A stretch of DNA of 64,000 nucleotides from NCBI RefSeq assembly GCF_000471905.2, contig NW_006494931.1, positions 2,849,399 through 2,913,398 on the forward strand, read 5' to 3'. This document shows, one piece after another, positions 10,481-21,604 of this stretch. The stretch is from Amborella trichopoda. Taxonomy: Eukaryota > Streptophyta > Magnoliopsida > Amborellales > Amborellaceae. Within the stretch, counting starts at the first letter, position 1. Each line of letters opens with the position of its first letter. The translations under genes were made by a program, and so were the position numbers. The notes beneath the pieces are model-generated. The model saw nothing but the letters and a program-made list of their open reading frames with translations, did no database searches and was not told the origin of the DNA.

Positions 10481-11929
10481 CTGGCTCAGTGCAGATGAAG
10501 ATCTCAAAAGTAGCCCTTCAATGTTGCATTTTTGAGGACGTGAAATGGGCATGCAAAAGTAAAGACCTCCACCCCGTTGCTCCCTGTGAAGTGCACCCAT
10601 AGAATTTCAGATGTCTAGTCCTAGCGCCCTCATTATTCCTTTGTTGCGAGCCCCCTGTACCTCTTGCCCTCATGCCCTCAGTCAAGATTGCTTATTCGAT
10701 GGTGCCCCACTTTAAAGAAAAATCTTTCTCGAAGCAGTATCCATTGTCCTCAGGAGGCCGAACAAACCATATTGGGTAGCCATCATCGAACGCTCCCCAA
10801 ACTGATCCTCAAGCACATGGTAGGCTGTGCGAGGCCTCATATTCGCAACCCTACCATTACTCACCCCAAAGCATGCCACCATAACGGATCCTATACTTGC
10901 CTTGATTCCAAAGGCCACAATCTTAAGTGTACCCCTGTTGTCCCCCAGTGGACAATGTCAAAGGTCGTGCCACCCCATATACCCTTATTAGACAATTCCA
11001 CTATTGTCCTGATTACGTTGGAGGAATTTGTTGCTCGAGCCAAGCCAACCCATGTGAGCTACAGCCCTGCAAAAGAATTAACACCAAGGATGCTCGTGCC
11101 CACTCCCCACATGAGGCGGTCACTCCCATTCATCATGTTCTTAGTTCCTTGAGAAGAGCATTTTACAAGGATACCTCTATCCTTAACAGGCTCAATCCTT
11201 GGTGAAGGCGCATCCTTGCATAGGCATTAGATATGCAAGAGTACAGACAAGCCATCAGTTATCTGCTCTATGGCTCCCTTCTTGAACCCCGATGGCTCAC
11301 AAAGATCATGAGAGCATCAATCGCCATACCAACCTGACTGATTGCATCAGTGAGCTATGCAAAGACCTCTCATCTAGAATTACCCCTCCCATTAAAACTT
11401 CACCCGTCAACACTACCAAAAGCTATCTTAAAACCCCTTCACTTGGGCTTCACCTAAAACCTCAGCATACCCATTGGGTCATACCAAACATGAAGATCAT
11501 CCTACTCACCTAAGCCTTCATAGTTTCCTGTGAGTCAACCTATGAATAAAGCTGTCAAGAGTCGCTTGACTATCTCTAATGGTGCGCTTATATCACATTC
11601 GGTGCATGGAACATGCCAACATTTCATCACTAGGGAGGATCTTTAATCCCCAGTGTTCCAGGCATCCCTTCATCCTTACAAGCAAAAGCACATATCACCC
11701 CCAATGGGATCACATACTAATTACCTTTGAGTCCTAGTTTCCCAACAAGTGTGAATCATTCATCACCTTGCAACCCTTTCAAAACCTTGACATTCCTAGT
11801 CGGGTTTGTTTCACCCTTCCAATGAGCTTCACCCATGGTATCCAGTACCCCAGTGAGCCCCATACATCCATAACCCCTCCATCATCTTTGTCATCAAGGA
11901 GGAGGCCATCCCTTTCATCAGTCATGTAC
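10481..11929. other. Unassigned retroelement interior, no recognisable gene
   Basis: The longest open frame (10,664-11,152, plus strand, 162 codons) is His/Pro/Thr-rich with no motif I recognise, and another frame overlaps it. Given its position between arrays inside an LTR-bounded interval, I treat it as decayed non-coding or unrecognised gypsy interior. Confidence 0.4.
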
Positions 11930-12370
11930 TGAATTGTGAAAGAAATAAAGACAAACACAGTCATAAAGTTGTGGGTAAAATAGTCTAAGAAGAAAAAAGT
12001 CAGAAATGGTGAGCATCCGATGAAGTTCATTATGTGTAAAAGTGAGAGCTTCAACATGGTCATTAAGTTATGAGTAAAATTGCTAAAATAAAAAATTAAG
12101 CAGGATGAAAACTTGAAAGGGTGCCATGAGTAAAAATGAAAAGACGAGCGTAGCCATGAACCTACTAGTAAAAGCACTTAAAAATAGAAAACTGACCATG
12201 GTGAAAACCTGAAAGGTTGCCATGAGTAAAAATTGAAACAAAAAGGTGGACGTGACCTTGAATTCACAGGTAAAAGAGCCTAATAAAAAGGAAGTTGGTA
12301 AAAACCATTATGCGGCGCGACTTCCACCCAGTTCAAGTGAAAAGCCGAAAGAGTGCCGTGACTAATAAAC
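11930..12370 (+). repeat. Degenerate array of GTGAAAACCTGAAAGG...ATGAGTAAAA units
   Basis: Repeated pieces include GATGAAAACTTGAAAGGGTG (near 12,107), GTGAAAACCTGAAAGGTTGC (near 12,200) and CCATGAGTAAAAAT (12,123 and 12,220), with related TTGTGGGTAAAAT, TATGTGTAAAAGTG and CACAGGTAAAAG segments. The same motif occurs after pol in the Tat element at 25,030-25,115, which ties this interior to a Tat-like gypsy lineage. Confidence 0.6.
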
Positions 12371-13573
12371 AGGTTGATGCAGCGCTCACCCTCACAGGTG
12401 GCTTCGAACCATTCAAAGACAACAAAAGCTCGGTGATTTATGAATTAATACCTTGTGTACCTAACCACTTAGCCCAAAAAGAGCTTAAGGAAATCCAATG
12501 ACTCGGGTTAGCCTCCAAAGCGCTCTTGAAGAATAGAAGAATTGTAAAGATGGCAAGTTGCGTCAGCCACTCGCTAAAGAGGCTTTCCATTTCAAGACGT
12601 CAAACAAAAAAAGAAGAGCATGCCGAAAATTCGAGATAGAAGTTCCTAAAAGGCTATTGATTGCCTAGCTTTGATCAATACCCCGGCTCCGAGAGTAACC
12701 ATCTTATCAAGGTTCCCATCTACTTATAGGTTTAGACTTCCAAGATGGCCATGAAAAAGCCCTCGACTAATCTCAGTATGATCAGGGTTCAAGCTTAAAA
12801 GAGACCATCTTACTAAGGCCCCAGTTACCGACAGGTTTAGACTTTCAGGACGGCCACCAAAAAAACCCTGACTATGCCGGGTATATTGGGTGTATGCCCC
12901 CCAAAGAGACACCCCTTGTGCGTTTAGTCCAAATCCTATTGAAACAATTCATATTCCCTGGTAAGGGCTCTCCTCGATTATCTATCGATAGAAAAGTAGA
13001 GAAATCGAAGGCTTAGTGTAAAATGGGAACAAAGCCTTCCAAAGGCCTTCACCACTCGCCTTTTTAAGAAAAGTATGATGGATTGGGAACGAGGTCTCGA
13101 TGCAAGGCTTCAGACTACCAAACACATTTGGATTTTGATAAGACTAGATCCCATGCCCTTTAACTAGGCCCCCAGTGGTTGGAACCAAAAAATGCCAATG
13201 GATTAGGATTCAAGCTCCAAAGGCACCTACTAGTTGGCTCAGTTGGAAGAACTATTGAGTTGGGAAGCAAGCCTTTAAGTAAGAATCCTAACCACCGTGC
13301 TCCATCAGAACATGGATTTTAGCAATAATGGGTCTATCATGACCTTAAACAAGGCCCCAAATCATTAGAAGCCACTTCGGTCATTCCTCAGGGAAGAAGC
13401 TTGGCTTGATCTCCTCCTCAAGGATCATGTTGATGTTGGTGATCGAGAAAAAATATATATTGAGAGACAATAAAGGCACTTCAGTATGGATTCAAAAGAT
13501 AAACTCATGCAAGTTTTGTTCCGAATGTTATACTTCTCGCTCCTCTCGACAAGTAGCATTCGGCGGGGCAAGT
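12371..13573. repeat. Diverged longer-period duplications before the downstream LTR
   Basis: AGGTTTAGACTTCCAAGATG at 12,728 recurs as AGGTTTAGACTTTCAGGACG near 12,834 (period about 106 bp). ATTTTGATAAGACTAGATCC near 13,133 is echoed near 13,317 by TTTAGCAATAATGGGTC. Just left of the downstream LTR lies CGGCGGGGCAAG (13,561-13,572), a possible polypurine tract. No gene recognised. Confidence 0.45.
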
Positions 13574-14432
13574 TGTTAAATGGTATTTTTGACATACTTG
13601 TATCACCGGGATGAATAAAGAAGGTGCTAGTCGCAACCTGGTCCTGCCGGTACAAAAAACGCCAACTGCTCTCAACTTGGAACACGATCAAGATCTCGCC
13701 AAGCTGCTCGTTTTGAAATATGGCACGCTTTATGTTGTCGCCTGAAACGGGAGAACTTTTAAAGACAAATTGGGTTCGAAACACATGAATTTCATATTTT
13801 TAAAGAGAAATATCTCATTGTTCAAGAGGCCATATCTTGAATCCCTGACATCGAATCGTCACAAATATAGGTCCATCGCGACCGTGTTTCCAGGGGTTTC
13901 GATTTGATATAGAATTCGTGCGTGATCGGATGCCGAAAGGCACTTAATTTTGAGGTTAAAGAATGCAAGTTTTTTGGTCGCCAAAATCCCATTTTCTGGC
14001 GACCTCCCCATTTTGAAAAGAGCTCAAACGACAACCAAATCAGGTGATTTTTACTGCAAAATAATTGTGACAGAGCATTATACATTGGTGATCGAAAATG
14101 TACGAGTTCACGAACTTGCCGGATTTTGGATTGACTTCAAACCTCCGAATTAAGCCAATTAATGGACATCAAAATGTTTGTGATGTTGCGAGCAATGGTT
14201 CTACAGTGTTTGAGAGCCCAAATTGTCATTAAAAGGGTCCGAGAAAGCTCCTGAGGCATAGTAATAACATGAGGCCCCTCCAAGAGGGATAGTTGTGTTA
14301 TTTTGTAAAAAGTGTCAAGGGGCAAATTGGTCATTTTTGACAAAAATGGGATTTTACTTTCATTCACTTAATTGTATATTTTAAAGCAATTTTGGTGAGT
14401 TTTGAGCACCCACCCATGTTTCATGGATGCTC

Positions 14433-14439
14433 TATATAA
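14433..14439 (+). promoter_or_regulatory. TATA box of downstream LTR copy
   Basis: TATATAA within GCTCTATATAAGC lies directly after the conserved CCCATGTTTCATGGATG. A pyrimidine-rich leader follows within about 150 bp, as expected for an LTR promoter. Confidence 0.5.
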
Positions 14440-14639
14440 GCAAATCAAGTCATTTTGTAATAGAGTTTTAAAAATCAATCAAAATTGAGAGGTATTGCCT
14501 TTGCTTGTAGCTTCCTTCCAAACTCAAGCGAGAGGAGAGAGAAACACTTACCTAAAGAGAGACTACCCTTGGAACCTCCCACTTCCAACTCCTATGTTCC
14601 AAACTTCCTACTCCCTAATCTCAACTTCCTGCTCCCTAT

Positions 14640-14790
14640 CTTCTCCACCCTAGTCCCTAAACTACCCTAAACCACCCTAAGCCCTAGACTATCCTAGCGA
14701 CCCTAGACTACTCATATACACTCTACTCCCTAGATGACCCTACAACTTAGATTACCCTAAACCACCCTACTCCCTACACCACCCTAAGTC
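14640..14790 (+). repeat. Degenerate CCCTAA-like repeats
   Basis: Runs such as CCCTAAACTACCCTAAACC and CACCCTAAGCCCTAG recur with irregular 7-13-bp spacing. They resemble the plant telomere unit but are too irregular to be telomeric, and they lie in an LTR leader. Confidence 0.5.
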
Positions 14791-15000
14791 TCAACCATTC
14801 ATCACCCTGACTCACCTAGGCTCTCTCATCTCAAACATAGACCCTAACCTTGAACCCAAAGGTTGAACCTTCTCTCTTTAAGGATCACTAAAGCGGACCT
14901 CCAAGGGTACACTTAAGCCGATCTAGGCCATTCTCTCTCCTTTCTCTTTCTCTTTCTCTGTGTGTATGTGTTACACGGCAAGTCCGTGCACCCCTCCCCC

Positions 15001-15127
15001 CCCCTCTCTCTCTCTCTCTCTCTTAGAGCTACAACGATCCATTATGCCTCTCCCTTTCTCACTCTCTCTTTCTCACGGGCTTGCAGCGTGCTTGTCACTC
15101 CCTCCTCTCCCTTCTCACTCCTCCTTG

Positions 15128-15162
<35 letters not shown>
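15001..15162 (+). repeat. Two (CT)n microsatellites
   Basis: A run of about 11 CT pairs follows CCCCCCC at 15,001-15,024, and a longer CT run occupies about 15,131-15,162. Open frames at 14,960-15,214 encode only Leu/Ser runs from the repeat. Confidence 0.85.
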
Positions 15163-15165
<3 letters not shown>

Positions 15166-15394
15166 CAGACCCTTCCCCCAGGAACTTAAACATCCACTTT
15201 TTAAAGTGAAATAGAAACTTCGTTGGCAGATATCTTTCAGAAAAAAAATACAAGCCCTTACACGTCAAACGTGAAAATTTTACAAAATTGGAAAGATTTC
15301 TATCTGAAAGAAATCTTTCAAGAAATAAAACACACCCTAAGAGATCATCACTCTTTCTCTCTAGTAGAATTAAGAAAGGGAAGGTGGCACGCCT

Positions 15395-15452
15395 CACCTA
15401 GTTCAAAGAAGGGGCACACCCCACCTAGTTCAAAGAAGGGGCACACCCCACT
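15395..15452 (+). repeat. 27-bp tandem duplication
   Basis: CACCTAGTTCAAAGAAGGGG starts at 15,395 and again at 15,422, each followed by CACACC; a partial third copy follows. Confidence 0.8.
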
Positions 15453-15600
15453 TATAGCTCAAGGCAATGAGGCCTAGATGTTATATGATCTTATATTTAT
15501 AAGGTTTTGGCCTTAAGCTTTCTCATACTTGTAGATCTATGATAAACAATAGATCCCGTGTGCCATTAGAGGAGACCCAATGTGGGGTGTTATGAAATAG

Positions 15601-16169
15601 CAACCTTAGCTTACTATACTAAGCAACCTAAGCTACGAAAAGATTCTTATGCGAAGATCACACTGCACGGCTCGCTTTACGAGACTCTGCCTAGATAGAG
15701 AGTTTCGGGAGAGAGCCAAGTGGAGGTAACTAGACGATAAGCTACTATTAAATATTTCTTCATAAATGCTATTAGACAACTCTGTCGAAGCTTTTAAGTC
15801 CGGTTGAGGTAATCTTCCAGCATCTTTACATTTATGTTTTGCAGGCCATTTATTTCTTGTAGTTTCTTATTTCCATAGCATTTAGTTATTTTGTTTTTAT
15901 TCAATAAAAGAAAGTTGCAATTAGTGGGAACAAGAGAGAACCATTTTTTGGTTATTTTTTTGGTTTTTTAGCTGCATTTATTGTAATTGGACAATTGTAA
16001 GTGTTATAGTCGGTGTGAAAAGGAAAATTTGAAAAAAAAAGTAAAAAAACTATATAACATGCTATATCACCTTGTCCACTTTTCACGACTTTCATCTTGG
16101 AAGAGATAACAATGTAATTAATAAATCATGTGTGGGATTAATGAAATGTGACCTGAAAATCTACAGTCT
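15601..16169. other. Intergenic DNA left of the Tat element
   Basis: No gene, LTR border or repeat recognised, apart from possible leftover sequence of the LTR ending somewhere near here. AGTCT at 16,165-16,169 is the candidate left target duplication of the Tat element. Confidence 0.4.
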
Positions 16170-17307
16170 TATAGACACCCCATTTTTAATCTGACAAATC
16201 CTGTGGTTTCTTTAACCTTTAGGAATACACTATTTTAGTAAACCCAAAATCCATAGTTCACACAGCCTACCCTTTGGCCCGAAACAAATCTGCCTACTCA
16301 AGACCCTACAAATACCCTATTTTGTCCCGAAATCCTGCAGACGCCCTGTTTTACCAAAAAAATCATTAAAAATAGTAAAAAATCCTTTTTGACCCAAATT
16401 TTCTCTGAGAGCTTCAAACGAGGCTACAGAACACACCTAAAAGTGAGAGATTTCAATTTAGACCACTTTTGATCAGTGTCACCCAGCCTAGACTAGGCGA
16501 CACGAGTGGTGTCGCCTAGATTTGGGCAACATTGCCAGTGTTGCTGGGGCGACACCACTGGTGTCGCTTAGACCTTTTGGTCCCAAATTGAAATTTTCCT
16601 TCTATGGTTTGATTTCTTACCTTTTTATGACTTTTTGCCCTTTTTTCTTGGGCGGCACTAGGTGTGTTGCCTAGATCCGTACAAAAAAAAAACGAAATTT
16701 TTGCTAGAGATCTGTTGGTTATGGAAAGTTATCCTTTCCAATAGATCCTTGACCCTATAAAGTTTCTTTTTCGTGGCCATCTCTTGGAAGGAGAGATAGA
16801 AACCCTAGAGGAGGATTGAAACCTTAAAGCATAGACTTGCTTCAGAAACCCTAGCCTTCTGAGATCCTAACCTTAAGCCAAAAAACCTAGACCTAGGGCA
16901 CAACAAACCTAGTTCAAAAAAATGATCCGTAGGGCACAATAACCCTTTGAAACTAGAGATCTGTTGGCAAAGAGGACTCCGGTGCTGATATGGGTGAGCC
17001 CTTGAAGGCTCGGGAATCCCGGGCCATCCGACCCAGTTTGGTATCATTCTTTAACTCTTCTTTCTTTCCTTCCTATTGTTTGATTATGTTTCATTTTCTT
17101 TTGCTCTGTTCATTTGCTTTAAAATCATGTTTATAATGCCTTGGATCATGCTGGCTGTGCCACAGATCTGAGAGCAGATCGGCTCGTTTCTAGGCAGATC
17201 TGAATTCAATTTGTCCCAATTTATCTATCACTTATTTTTTATCAATTTAAGGTGTCTAGATCCGAGAGATCTTCGTCAGAAGATCTGTCAGATTTTCATC
17301 ATAAACA
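16170..17307 (+). repeat. 5' LTR of the Tat element
   Basis: 1,138 bp. It aligns along its length with 30,227-31,384. It contains a TATA box (16,756), a run of AAACCCTAG-like motifs (16,798-16,920) and several GGGCGACAC/GTGTCGCCC palindromic motifs (16,478-16,570). The usual terminal TG is TA here (TATAGACA) and in both related copies, so that may be fixed in the family. Confidence 0.85.
16756..16761 (+). promoter_or_regulatory. TATA box in 5' LTR
   Basis: TATAAA inside GACCCTATAAAGTTTC; the same site is present in the 3' LTR at 30,802. The leader downstream begins with AAACCCTAG-type motifs. Confidence 0.55.
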
Positions 17308-17310
17308 GTT

Positions 17311-17327
17311 TGGCGCCCACGGTGGGC
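17311..17327 (+). other. Primer binding site, tRNA-Lys type
   Basis: TGGCGCCCACGGTGGGC begins three bases after the LTR. It is complementary to the 3' end of plant tRNA-Lys (ending CCACGGTGGGCGCCA) with one mismatch, so reverse transcription was primed by tRNA-Lys. Confidence 0.8.
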
Positions 17328-19740
17328 ATTTCAAGCTTGATCTAAGGGCCAAAATACGATTTTTATTTACTATTTTTCACTGAATTCAGTCACAAAATGT
17401 ATCAAAAGTCGCCGGTGACCAAGACCCATGGTTTCGGTGCTACGCAGTTTGTTTTGAATGACACTAGCAGTGTCGCCCGAGCGACACCACCAATGCCAAC
17501 CAGATCCAAGGCTACACTCCTAGTTTTATAATCTACTGAAACATTGTAGTATTGTTCCAGGGTCTCTTTTGTGACTGCTCAAAAACTTTCAGATCAAAAT
17601 AAAATTTTAACAAATACAAAAAAAATATTTTACTTGATATAGGTCTGTTTTATCTGCACTATTCTGCTTTACTTTGTTTTAATTTATTTCATCATAAATA
17701 TTATTTTCTCTGCTTCTGCACATTCATTGTCACATTATTTCCTCAAAATTCATAAGAAAAAAAAAAACAAAAAAAGGCAAAACTAGTAGTGTCGCCCAGC
17801 ATGTCAGGGCGACACCAGTAGTGTCACCCAAGTGCCACCACTAGTGTCGCCCCTGCCAGGGCGACACCAGTAGTGCAGCCCAAGCGAAACCACAAGTGTC
17901 GCCCAGTTACAGTGGTCCCAGAAAAAGTTTGGACCCCACAGACCTCTTCCAAAGGCTCTTGACTTCTTGTTCACATAATTTTGGCCCAAAATAAAAGTTT
18001 TAAAAATATAAAAAAAGTATTTTGCTTCAAATAGGTCTGTTCTATTCCTGGCTTTTTGATTTTATTTTAGTTTGTTATTTTGATTGAAATCATGTTTTCC
18101 CTACTTTCACCATGCTTAGTTTAATTGTGTTTCATAAAAGTTAAAACGATAAAAAAATAAAAAAAATACATTGAGGGTTGCTTGCACCTTCCTTGAACAA
18201 TGTACCAATCGAGTCGCCCTCGATTCGGGCCGCGCTCAACTTAGCACGGACTGTGCCCGGTCTCATTTTTTTGATCGTACCTTCTTAAGGGTTTCTTATC
18301 CCTCCATTTATACTGCATTTCAAGCGAGCTTCGCCTTGAAGCGCGCATCATTAGGCACGACCAATGCCAAGCACAAGCGGTCGCTTTATTTCTTCAATCC
18401 ATTGTGTGCCTACCCGCTTGCCACTTTATTTTTTCTTGCGTGCTTCTTTATACACTCCAGCACACACCAAATTGGGAATGCACGGGAAACCAGCAAACAA
18501 ATATTTCAAAAATCCCCAAAATCCACGTTAATGACGCGAGGGGAAACTAGCTTTGAGAGTCGAGGTGGTTGGGATTCGTGTAACTTTAACTGTGAGTGCC
18601 CCTCCGTAATCCTTTGCCTCAAAGAAACTCTTTATATAGTCGGACCTAGTGAACATCCTATAATAGGAGGCTAGGACCTATGTGGCGACCTATATAAGCC
18701 TAGCTGCATTTCAATAGTTAGGAACCCACTCTCAAGCCAAGCCTACTTATAATCTAGGTCAAAAGTTTTTGTGTGTTGTACTTGCTTATTTCTGCTGGTT
18801 AATCTTAGATCTCGGTCCAGACCTGCTTTTGGTTCGAGCTGAATTCTCTAGGACCAAGTCCAGGCTTGTACCTAGCTTAGCCCAAGTCCGAACCAGGTTC
18901 ACACCTTAGTCCGAACTTAGGCCCTCTCTTGGTCCGAGCCGAAGGCTCATTCCTAGTTAAACCTTGATCCAGTCCAGGTCCACATTGGGTCTGATCATCA
19001 AAACTCTTTGGGTCCAAGTCCAGGCTTATACCCAACCTAGCCTAGGTCCGAAACCAGGTTCACACCCAGGTCCCAACCTATGCCTCCTTTTGGTCCGAGT
19101 TAAGCGCTCGTGCCTAGCTCAACTTTGATCCAGTTTGGGTCCACGCCCGATCTAATCTTGAAAACTCTCTTGGTCCAAGCCCCAGCTTGCACCCAGCTCA
19201 GTTCGGGTCTAAACCAGGCTCACACCTAGGTCCGAACCCAGACCCACTCTTGGTCCAAGTCAAGACTTGTACCCATCTAGTCTAGATCTTAGTCTAGGTT
19301 CTAGCATATGTCTAAGTTTGGAGTTGCCTTTAAAGCTAGACTAGGTTTACCCTAGTTCAGGGTCTGAACCAAAACTCATTGAGTCTAACAAGTCTAGGTT
19401 CCGGTCTAGTCTTAGCCTAGGTCTCAGTTAAGGTTTTGCCCCTAGAGTCAGGCTAGGTCTGCCCTAACTCGTCGAGTCTAGATCTTATCTAAGTCTAGAT
19501 TCTAGAACCACACTAGAAGCAAGCACTATGTCAGTCACTCAAGGCGACTATGATGATCGCTCCACGGCCGACACTAAGCCTAACTTGCCCAACCTTAGGG
19601 ACCAGTATGCCGCGATCCCTTGAGATTATCGATAGAACTCAGGTCAATCCATTATCCAACGCCCAAGTCTTTAATTAGAGGCAGAATCACAAGGATCCAC
19701 TCCTAACTTATAGGTCGATCCCAAACCAAGTCAATGGCAT
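17328..19740 (+). other. Long untranslated leader of the Tat element
   Basis: About 2.4 kb without recognisable domains. It contains two clusters of palindromic GTGTCGCCC motifs (17,455-17,500 and 17,785-17,905). A GC-richer stretch at 18,170-18,680 carries a 167-codon open frame that I do not recognise, and a tandem array covers 18,820-19,270. Confidence 0.6.
18820..19270 (+). repeat. ~160-bp tandem repeat in the leader, 3 copies
   Basis: GGACCAAGTCCAGGCTTGTA near 18,851, GGGTCCAAGTCCAGGCTTAT near 19,010 and TGGTCCAAGCCCCAGCTTGC near 19,170 open successive units. Each continues through GTCCGAACCAGG-, TTCACACC- and TTGGTCCGAG-like segments. Confidence 0.7.
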
Positions 19741-20520
19741 ATGTCAACCCTTAGCACAACTGAGTTAGTCGATTCTTCAATCGGTCCCTCTAGTTCATCT
19801 GGTTCAACAAACCGTACAATTTTCGCAACGGGTGGTGACACCTATGGGTCAATATACCCCACAGGCACAAATGTATCAAACCACCCTGGTGACTGCGGCT
19901 CATCAATCTCAGGCCCATGCAGGCCAATATGTACTCCAAGTCTCGACTCATCAGTTTACGCTTGGGAACCCACTGGCCGATGGGCCTACTGTCATGCTAA
20001 ATACCCAACAAGAAGGAATAATAAAGTAATGCAGGATATGCTCATAAGAATGGGCATGCATGAAATCCTACCCCGAAGGCCTATGTTCATGAGACCCCTG
20101 GAGGCATGGAAGACCTTCCCCTGGGATATTTCGCCCCAAAATTTAGAAACAAGTTCAATGGGAAAAGCGATCTAGATACTCATGTCAACACGTACCTCCT
20201 CTCCTTTCGAGCTTTGTGAGACAAGCCTAACCAACAGAAGGTCATATTTTCACAAACATTGACCGGCAAGGCCTTGAACTGACATAGAAGAACAAAGTCC
20301 CCTCGACCACATATCACTCCAAACAAAATGTTCAACCTCGTCTCTCACTACAGCGGGTCAACACTAAGACTTTTCTCCCTGGCTGAGCTCAGTGCAATGA
20401 AACAAAACCAAGGAGAATCTTCGAGGATTTCATCAGTTGATTCAGAAGGCAGCGATGCAGGTCATGGAATGTCCACTTACAGACCCAGCCAAAATCTCCA
20501 TAGTCTTAGATAATGTTGCT
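19741..20520 (+). pseudogene. Gag pseudogene of the Tat element
   Basis: The retroviral-type capsid is read in pieces. An N-terminal low-complexity segment opens at 19,741. From about 20,120 a different frame gives KFNGKSDLDTHVNTYLLSF, the usual gag capsid start, followed by QTLTGKALN near 20,255-20,285. At 20,328-20,440 comes HYSGSTLRLFSLAELSAMKQ with NQGES, the conserved block of plant gypsy gag. At least two frameshifts and several stops break it, and no clear zinc knuckle is visible. Confidence 0.7.
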
Positions 20521-21604
20521 CCACCTTCTTCAACCAAGGTCTTATCCCCTACTCTTTTGACTCCATGATCGAGTGGGTGGCGCGACATGAAAGGGTCAGA
20601 GGGACACCCCTCAACACCAGGCCTGATAATAAACTGTTAACGAGATCGTCGGTAACGGATCGGCTCAAAGTTCAACTGCTCAATACAATAATAAATCTAC
20701 ACTCCATCGATGCCTCAAATTTTCAACTAAAAAGGGCATTGCGAAGGTATGTTCTGAATCCCCTGCTTTTCTCAATCCTAGTATACATAACTGGAAGGTA
20801 GTTCATGGGGGTCGAGCTTGGAGAAATCCCACTCACTCCCTTCGAGCAAGTCGATTGTGCCACCTTATGCCTAGAAGCCGGCGACCTTGTTCCTCAAATT
20901 TTGTAAACATCCACATCGATGGAGGACATCATCCAATGTCAACATCGATACGGTTTCGGGTCTCTCAAGGCTTGACACATGCTCTTCTCCCAAGTCTTCC
21001 AATCAGGTCAAGGATTAGGGAGTCAAGGGCAAGGTGTAACGGAGGCAATTTCTGAATCAGTCCAAGCCAAAACTAAAAACAGGGATCGAACAGGTCTTGG
21101 GTGTTCTCTCACTTTATTTCAAAGCTGGATGAAGCCTACAAGCGATCCAGGCATTGTATCTAGAGGCATTCAAAGCCTCGATCCTCTCAATGCCCGTCCT
21201 TCAAAACGGCCAAAGGTGATCCTTGAATCCCCAACGGTCGGGAATTCTTCTTCCACATCTCAGCACACACAAGAACTAGGGATTGAAGACCTTTTTACTG
21301 ACCTTGATTTGAAGATAAACACAATCGACTCTAACACAGCCAGGCATGCTCATCCACCGATACAAACCCAGGAATGGAACTGGTCAATCACTCCTCTATC
21401 TTGAGAATCGTTGGAAGAATATCAGCGGCACCTTCAACTCCCGGTGTAAAAAAACATCCAGGTGTAGGGTGGCCACATAACCACTCTATGCGTCCAGTCC
21501 CCAACATTTCTCTCGTGAGTCCCATAAGGGACACCTCTTGTGTTACTTCAAAAGCCGTTGAAAAAACATGTAAGACTAATAAACAGGAAAAAGAGTTTTA
21601 AAAA
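20521..21604 (+). pseudogene. Gag-pol linker/protease region, decayed
   Basis: Position suggests the protease and linker, but I cannot find an intact catalytic D-S/T-G. Open pieces at 20,565-20,801, 20,979-21,404 and 21,374-21,601 show no recognisable domain and may be partly out of frame. Confidence 0.4.

Larger units (their letters stand above)
13574..15600 (+). mobile_element. LTR-like repeat, downstream copy (right border uncertain)
   Basis: It starts TGTTAAATGGTATTTTTGAC and matches the copy at 6,231, but lacks about 430 bp after GGTACAAAAAACGCC. Homology to the upstream copy is visible to about 14,492. Beyond that the sequence continues into a CT-rich transcript-leader-like segment and then undistinguished DNA. 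I could not place a CA end or a target duplication, so 15,600 is approximate. Confidence 0.5.

Noticed and set aside
14640..14790. Interstitial telomere
   Set aside because: CCCTAA-like units are too irregular and lie in an LTR leader.
14960..15214. Overlapping Leu/Ser-rich ORFs
   Set aside because: They translate the (CT)n microsatellites.
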